64,000 nucleotides of DNA from Chytridium lagenaria. Taxonomy: Eukaryota; Chytridiomycota; Chytridiomycetes; Chytridiales; Chytridiaceae. The stretch spans positions 310,001 to 374,000 of the forward strand of contig JAHLKC010000016.1 of the NCBI GenBank assembly GCA_025449115.1, written 5' to 3'. Position numbers and translations under genes: made by a program. Below the pieces are notes generated by a model that saw only the letters and a list, made by a program, of their open reading frames with translations, had not been told where the DNA came from and made no database searches. Below are positions 58,202-64,000 of this stretch, piece by piece (positions within the stretch are counted from its first letter, which is position 1; every line of letters begins with the position of its first letter).

Positions 58202-58777
58202 TATTAAAGTACAAAAGAAAAGAAACTAATAAAGTGAAATACACGGCGAGCAAGTGCTCCCGGTCAAGGCAGGTTAAACCTACCTTATTCGTTTTAGTCG
58301 TTTAAGTGGTGTTGTTCTAATGGAGTTGATAGAATGTATTCAAAGTGATTATTAAACAAACAGGGGAACATACTCCCTTTTATACGCGAACAACGCGTCT
58401 TTCAATTTCCCTCCACCCTTCCATTAGACGTGCACTTTCCCTAACCCTTTCCCTATCTCCTTCTATCAACTCTTCCAACTTCCCTTCTTCTGCTCTGCCG
58501 AGGCTATTCAAGGCAATAGTCCTCGGCACCCATTAAACAAACCATTGAATAAAACATGATAACGAAATAAACAAGTGTATAAAGAATCTTCCAAATATCT
58601 TCTCGTCGGTGCCCTTTTCCCTATGCTAAGTCCCTCGTATTGCCAGCAATACTTTGGGAGGTCACGCAGGGAAGTACACACCGAACAAGAAAGATAAAGG
58701 GGTAAGACAAACTGAGTACAAACAAATAAACAGAATTGTCTTAATAAAAGATAAACAAATAACAATGAACTTTAACA
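58202..58777. mobile_element. Probable solo LTR of a retrotransposon
   Basis: This segment is inserted in unit 1 relative to the otherwise matching unit 2, where CACAAAAATGATTGGG is uninterrupted at about 61170-61185. The ends are near-inverted repeats, TATTAAAGT and ACTTTAACA (one mismatch). The insert is flanked by AAAAA on the left and AAAAAA on the right, consistent with a 5-bp target-site duplication. No coding sequence is inside. Length and ends fit a solo LTR; a non-autonomous element with terminal repeats is the alternative. Confidence 0.6.
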
Positions 58778-59614
58778 AAAAAAGATTGGGTATATTAATA
58801 GAGCGGATTGGGAATCACGGCAAAACGCGAAAGAAAACGATTCACTTTCTTGAACCATGTCATTAGGTAGAAAACTAAAATAAACGTCGACTCTGGATCC
58901 ACCATAAAAACAATGCACATCGGCCTTCGAGTCGCAAAATAATCTCAATCATTGCCGTAAACTTTAGGTAGATGATTGATGGTTGCATCAACGTTTTGGA
59001 TTCATGTAGTGAATATGCAAAGAATTCAGAGATGATTGTGTGGGTCTTTCTGTAAAGTTTTTAGCAAGTACGACTAATCAAGATACGACTTATCTAAGCC
59101 ATAATGTCAAGTTTCGCAAAGCATCTGATGGTAAGGTAAGTCTACCACTTACATTTTCGACAGAATCTTTAGATTCGCATTAACCCAGCAGATTTTGATG
59201 TTGATAGAGCTGCGCCGCAGCAAATCCATCAACGCGCTCAACATCATGAGATTATGCCGCGACCCCGTAATATCAACCCAACTTCAAATATATCATCAGA
59301 ATCGATTACGACGAGAAGTTTAAAGCCGCGATAAAAAAAAATCGGGTTTAGTAAAGTACCCACAAACCCGAATGACACTAAGAAACCCCTTTAAACAACG
59401 GATAGTTATGATTAAAACTGGCCTCGTTCTTGGGTCGGTGAGTCGTTCTTTCTCTCATTGTCGCATATTGATGTACATCCTGCCCATCTCCACTGTCAAA
59501 AGGACCCATTTCACAATACTTTTCGACACTGTTTTAAAATTTTACTCTTGAGAGTAAAGCGCAGATCCCTACACCACACCATCAACACACTACCCAACTC
59601 ATCAACTCACAACA

Positions 59615-60513
59615 ATGAACCCTACATTGACAGAACGGTATGTATCTATCTCCTTCAACCTCCTTCTCTTTATTGCCCTCATCGCGTTTTAACCCCTCCT
59701 TTTTTTTTATAGCGTTGCGTGTTTTTCTTACACACTACTCGCCTTCTCCCTTACCCACATCCCCATGGACTCAGTTTATGTTCCCGTGGATTCCGAGTCT
59801 GAAGACAGCGACGACACTTCTGTTGGCTACAGCCCTATGCAGAACGCAATTGTCTTGAACAGGTAACTCCCACCCATCACTGTTGTTTATGACCTCACCC
59901 CTTTCCCCAGTTCCGCAATGAACTACGACAACTACGAAAACTCAGTCGACGACATCAGCATATTCTCGGTCAACCGTTTCCTGTAAGCATTTTACACATT
60001 TTCGGCCTTTTATTTTTTTTTGTCAACCCCTTTGACACTTTTGCAGAATGGATCAGACTACCCACAATTCCGAGCCGTGCTCTTCTGACGATGATTGCAC
60101 TGTCGTTGGAGATGACTTGGAGCCATCCATCCAACCATCGAAATCACCACGTATCGAGTACGTTCAGACCGGAGATGACCGTAAAATTGCCTACAAAATC
60201 GCCGTGATGAAGGAGCGTCGTAGGAGGGAGGGTATGTGTATTCTTGAGAATTTGAGAGCGTGCCAGGAATCAAGGAAGAGGTAATGTATTTTTATATTAC
60301 ATGGTGTGTTTTGGTTTGTTAGTTACTAAAAATGATTTGGTTTCATATTTTTAAAGGAAATGCGTCGACGATGAATACGAATGGGCTGACTCGAGGAAGA
60401 AGTTCAAGAATAGCTTTGTTGCGTCTGACTCTGCTTCTGAAGATGAGATTAAAACGTGGAGGGTTATCAAGACTCCGCAATGGCACAGGAGGGCGATCCG
60501 CGCGCTCCGATGA
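59615..60513 (+). CDS. Unknown five-exon protein, tandem copy A
   Basis: Exons begin at ATG 59615 and join in frame through four GT-AG introns to the stop at 60513, giving about 210 residues. The N-terminus MNPTLTERVACFSYTLLAFS is hydrophobic and signal-peptide-like. It is followed by acidic Ser-rich sequence (VDSESEDSDDTSVGYSP, NSEPCSSDDDCTVVGDD). A basic helical region comes next, DDRKIAYKIAVMKERRRREG then MCILENLRACQESRKRK, with a C-terminal tail ASEDEIKTWRVIKTPQWHRR ending in RAIRALR. I recognise no domain or orthologue. The charge pattern suggests a nuclear or nucleic-acid-associated protein, but the hydrophobic start argues otherwise. Neighbour copy B shares the same exon plan. Confidence 0.75.
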
Positions 60514-61883
60514 GGGATTTTCCGAATATCTGGTTGACATGAGGCTGCCGACTGCTTTGAGAAACACTTTACCTATTTTTGGTAGCCATTTTTTATTTTT
60601 TATTTTTTATTTTTTTTCTTGGAGCGTTGAGTGAACTTGAATTTTTCGTGGTGGTCATATTTTGTTGTTTTTTTGGCAGATATTTTCTTCCTCTTTATTG
60701 TCCTTCTATTATTTTTTTTGGCAGAGATTTTCTTCCTCTTTACTGTCCTTCCGTTCTTTTCTGGTTTCATGTGAATATTTAACCTTTGTTTTTTCTTTGC
60801 CTTTATTCCATTTTTTTTTCTTGAAATATACTTTAATGTTAACCAGAATTAGACATCATGCGCTATCCTATTTTTCTATTGTTATGGTCATCTCGCTTAA
60901 GCCATCCTCATTATTCTCGAAGCTACTACAGCGGCATTGGACTGTTAAGCGATATTTCCCGAACCGGCAGTATTCATTCGGGAAGACTTTGCCATCAACA
61001 TTGGGTTGATCGCATCTTCGCGGCACCAAGGGTTTTGGTTGAACAACGTTTTGTTGCATGTTTATGATTATTTATCGTCTTGTTTACGAGAAAAAAAATA
61101 TCACGAATGGAGAGGTGCTTTCTTCCCATTGAGGAGTGCTCAAGGAATTTCGTATCTATCGCGCCTTGCACAAAAATGATTGGGTATATAAATAGAACGG
61201 ATTGGGAATCACGGCAAAACGCGAAAGAAAAAGATGAATAAAGAGAGACCGATTATTACTGCTTTCTTCCCATTTTCTTGAACCATCTCATCAAAAAACT
61301 AAAATAAACGTTGGAACCGGATCCACCATAAAAACAATGCGCATTGGCATTTAAGTACAGTTAAGTATGTCTAGATGAGCAAAATACTCTGAATTATTGC
61401 CGTAACTTTCAGGTAGATGATTGATGGTTGCATCAAAGTTTTGGAATAATGTGGTGAATATGCAAATAATTGAGAGATAATATCAAATTGTGGGGTCATT
61501 CTGTAAAGTTTTTAGCAAGTACGACTCACTATATACGACTTATCTACGCCATAATGTCAAGTTTCGCCTGAAGGCAACTTAAGTCCCCGTAATATCAACC
61601 GAACTCATCAGAATCGCTTACGACGAGAATGATAGAGCCGTTTTTGCGACGGTTTTAAAGTCATACTTCTTACGCCTTTTACGCAACACCTCAAACCAGA
61701 ACTAAAAAGCCCTCAAAACAACCGATTATCATGATTATAATTGGCCTCGTTCTTGGGTGGGTGAGTGGTTCTTTTCTCATATTCTTTTCGACACTATTTT
61801 AAAATTTTACTCTTGAGAGTAAAGCGTAGATCCCAACACCACACACACCATCAACACACTACCCAACTCATCAACTCACAACA
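60514..61883. other. Region between the tandem genes
   Basis: It contains the T-rich 3' part of unit 1 and the start of unit 2 (61040 onward), which includes its promoter. The 60662-61009 frame is a T-rich shadow. No further gene is seen. Confidence 0.55.
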
Positions 61884-63310
61884 ATGAACCCTACACTGAC
61901 AGAGCGGTATGTATCTGTCTCCTTCAACCTCCTTGTCTTTATTGCCTTCGTCGCGTTTTAACCCCTCTGTTTTTTTATAGAGTTGCGTGTATTTCTTACA
62001 CATTACTCGCCTTCTCCCTTACCCACATCCCATGGACTCTATTTATGTCCCCGTGGATTCCGAGTCTGAAAACAGCGACGACACATATGCTGGTTACAGC
62101 CCTATGCAGAACGCAACTGTCTTGAACAGGTAACCCCACAAATAAATGTTGTTTATGACCTCACCCCTTTCCCCAGTTCCGCAATGAGCTACGACAACAA
62201 CAAAAACTCAGTCAACAACATCAGCATCTTCTCGGTCAACCGTTTCCTGTAAGCATTTTACACATTTTCGGCCATAACATTTTTTTGTCAACCCCTTTGA
62301 CACTTGTGCAGAATGAATCAGATTACCACAATTCCGAGCCGTGCTCTTCTGACGATGATTGCACCGTCGTTGGAGATGATGCAGAGCCATCCATCCAACC
62401 GTTGAAATCACCACGTATCGAGTACGTTCAGACCGAAGATGACCGTAAAATCGCCTATAAAATCGCCGTGATGAAGGAGCGTCGTAGGAGGGAGGATATG
62501 TGTATTCTTGAGAACTTGAGAGCGTGCCAGGAATCAAGGAAGAGGTATTTTATTTTCATTTTATAGTGTGTTTTCGTTTGTTAGTCGTGATACTAAATGC
62601 TTTGGTTTTATATTTCAAAAAGAAAATGTGTCGACGATGAATACGAATGGGCTGACTCGAGGAAGAAGTTTAAGACTAGCTTTGTTGCGTCTGACTCTGC
62701 TTCTGAAGATGAGGTTAAAACGTGGAGGGTTATTAAGACTCCTCAGTGGCACAGGAGGGCGATCCGTGCGCTCCGATGAAGGATTTTCCGAATATCTGGT
62801 TGACATAAGGCTGCAGATTGCTTTGACAGACACTTGACCATTTGTGGTAGCCCGCTTTTTTTTTTTTTTTTTGTTTTTTTGGAGCGTTGAGCGTATATAC
62901 TTGAAGTTTTCGTGATGGTCACATTTATTTATTTTTGTTTTAATTTTCTTGGCGGAGATTTTCTTCGATTTTCTTCTTCTTTATTGTCCTTCCGTTCATG
63001 TGTAAAGTTAACCTCTGTTTTTTTCCTTCTCTTAACTACACTTTTTTCTTGAAATATACTTTACCCTTTTTTCTTCTTTCCCTCAACTCCACTTTTTTTC
63101 TTGAAATATACTTTAACGTTTACCAGCATTAAACACCATGCGCTGTCCTATGTTTTCTATTGTTATGATCATCTCGCTTAAGCCATCCTCATTATTCTCG
63201 AAGCTACTACAGCGGCATTGGACTGGTAAGTGAATATATCCCGAACCGGCAGTATGGATTAGTGGGAAGACTTTGACATTCTAACATTGGGTTGATCGTA
63301 TCTTCGCGAA
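61040..63310 (+). repeat. Tandem duplication unit 2
   Basis: Second copy of the unit at 58041-61039, lacking the inserted LTR-like segment. The shared tail, CATCTCGCTTAAGCCATCC.., occurs at about 60889 and 63171. Confidence 0.85.
61884..62779 (+). CDS. Unknown five-exon protein, tandem copy B
   Basis: Same exon plan as copy A: ATG at 61884 (MNPTLTER), second exon VACISYTLLAFSLTHIP, then an exon ending INIFSVNRFL-like, the DDRKIAYKIAVMKERRRRED exon and the last exon KCVDDEYEWADSRKKFKTS to the stop at 62779. Two sites lack one C relative to copy A, CACATCCCATGG near 62030 and ATTACCACAATTCC near 62325, and break the frame. Other differences are substitutions, several silent or conservative in the C-terminal basic region. 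The better conservation of the last two exons suggests they carry the function. It could be a functional paralogue with consensus errors or a young pseudogene. Confidence 0.7.
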
Positions 63311-63586
63311 ACCCGCTCGCATCGCTTCCAACTAATATCGAACCAAACGCAGTGGTTTGCTTGAGATGTCACTTACTTTTGCACATTATGAGGTATAACA
63401 TCCGCGTTTGGCCTCGAGTTTCCCCTTTGAGCAAAGTATAAAAATATATGGAAACTCCGTGCTTCATTCACGTTGAAAATCAAAATACCGGAAGTAAAGC
63501 GCTCGCCTCAAAACACAGAAGATACGGAGTTTATTTGCTGGAACAAGATATTCCGAGTTGTAACAAGAAGTTTAACATAAATTGAA
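62780..63586. other. 3' part of tandem unit 2 and intergenic sequence
   Basis: T-rich with repeated TTTCTTGAAATATACTTTA near 63048 and 63097, a short direct repeat. The similarity to unit 1 ends near 63310. No gene is seen. Confidence 0.55.
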
Positions 63587-64000
63587 TTAATAGTCAATGT
63601 AGCCATCGTCACCCTGGGTGTAGAGCTTGGTGTAATCAGGATGCCCAGGTGTCCCACCCGAAGCGTAAACCTGAGGAAGGTTGGGATTTGCTGTGTAAAG
63701 AAAACAAAAAAAGAGCGGTCATTAAAAACACTTCATCTAAATACAAGCAAAAAAAAGTAAGACTCACCAAGATACGGTCTTCCAAAGCAAGCCAAATCAA
63801 TCGCCCTCTTGTTCTTAGTTGGATCAATCAACCCCTCAGCTTCAGTCCCGCTCAACCCTCCATTCAACATCAACTTGGCATTCTGGATCAACCCACCAAA
63901 CTCCTCAATCACATCAATCTTGGTACCGCGCGCCAGTCGGGTCAAAGTCAGGAGTGAACCGCACGATACCAATGTATCCAAGTTTAAGGTTATCCAGCTC
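63587..64000 (-). CDS. Old Yellow Enzyme family oxidoreductase, C-terminal part
   Basis: Exon 63988 region down to 63768 and a last exon from 63690 to the stop at 63587 join cleanly (intron with GTGAGT donor and CACAG acceptor). The sequence contains FGGLIQNAKLMLNGGLSGTE, the FMN-phosphate region CFGRPYL then ANPNLPQV, and the end DGYIDY, equivalent to the GYTDYP end of OYE/NemA/12-oxophytodienoate reductases. These FMN enzymes reduce activated double bonds with NAD(P)H. The active-site region is outside the window, so substrate class cannot be judged. No frame break is seen here. Confidence 0.85.

Larger units (their letters stand above)
58041..61039 (+). repeat. Tandem duplication unit 1
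   Basis: The unit begins near the TTGTTGCATG..GTTTACGAGAAAAAAATATCACG motif and ends before its second occurrence at about 61046. It matches 61040-63310 through the upstream region, the five-exon gene and about 500 bases after it. Unit 1 carries an extra ~576 bases (58202-58777) absent from unit 2. Confidence 0.85.

Noticed and set aside
60662..61067. 115-codon and 69-codon frames in the tandem units
   Set aside because: T-rich shadows in the duplicated 3' region, not kept as frames in unit 2.
1..64000. tRNA, rRNA or CRISPR elements
   Set aside because: I scanned for B-box-like GGTTCGA contexts, rRNA-like sequence and regularly spaced repeats and saw none that holds up.

Overview
This window is nuclear DNA from a fungus, most likely an early-diverging, chytrid-like lineage. 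No single marker settles the clade. The evidence is fungal regulators (Ndt80/PhoG DNA-binding domain, Mga2/Spt23-type membrane-tethered factor, WSC-domain surface protein), many short GT-AG introns, spliceosomal genes and a U1 snRNA. Genes lie on both strands at roughly one per 2-2.5 kb.

Layout. 1-1.04 kb: 5' part of an Ndt80-like transcription factor (-). 2.09-4.25 kb: RBM25-like splicing factor (RRM + PWI, -). 4.3-5.5 kb: SDR oxidoreductase (-). 5.7-7.6 kb: Aurora kinase (-). 8.2-9.9 kb: ING-family PHD protein (+) with tiny exons. 10.2-11.8 kb: arrestin-like protein (+). 11.8-16.8 kb: long low-complexity protein ending in two C2H2 fingers (+). 17.7-19.3 kb: kelch protein (+). 19.5-20.7 kb: ribosomal protein uL13 (+). 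21.1 kb: U1 snRNA (+). 21.7-23.4 kb: peroxisomal 2,4-dienoyl-CoA reductase-like gene, copy 1 (+). 23.8 kb: remnant of a Stn1-like gene start. 24.1-28.3 kb: two HxxxD acyltransferases and a truncated third (-). 28.9-30.7 kb: second C2H2 gene (-). 31.9-32.7 kb: histone H2A (-). 33.0-34.7 kb: dienoyl-CoA reductase-like copy 2 (+). 35.1-37.7 kb: Stn1-like OB-fold protein (+). 38.5-39.6 kb: WSC protein (-). 39.9-41.6 kb: TFIIH p44/SSL1 (-). 41.9-47.2 kb: three tandem F-box/beta-propeller-like genes (+). 47.8-49.8 kb: Ser-rich unknown (-). 51-55 kb: Mga2/Spt23-like factor (+). 55.7-57.9 kb: malic enzyme (+). 58.0-63.3 kb: tandem duplication carrying two copies of an unknown five-exon gene, with a likely solo LTR in the first unit. 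63.6-64 kb: C-terminus of an Old Yellow Enzyme (-).

Many strong genes contain one-base frame breaks, mostly at homopolymers and mostly missing bases. Examples are uL13, RBM25, both SDRs and H2A's neighbour. These look like base-calling or consensus errors rather than pseudogenes, so gene spans below are conceptual and some internal joins are unresolved.

The genes do not form one pathway. Themes that recur are RNA splicing (U1, RBM25-like), chromatin and transcription (ING, H2A, p44, Ndt80, Mga2/Spt23, two C2H2 proteins), lipid or fatty-acid metabolism (two dienoyl-CoA reductase copies, malic enzyme, Mga2/Spt23) and local gene duplication (reductase block, acyltransferases, F-box trio, 58-63 kb unit).
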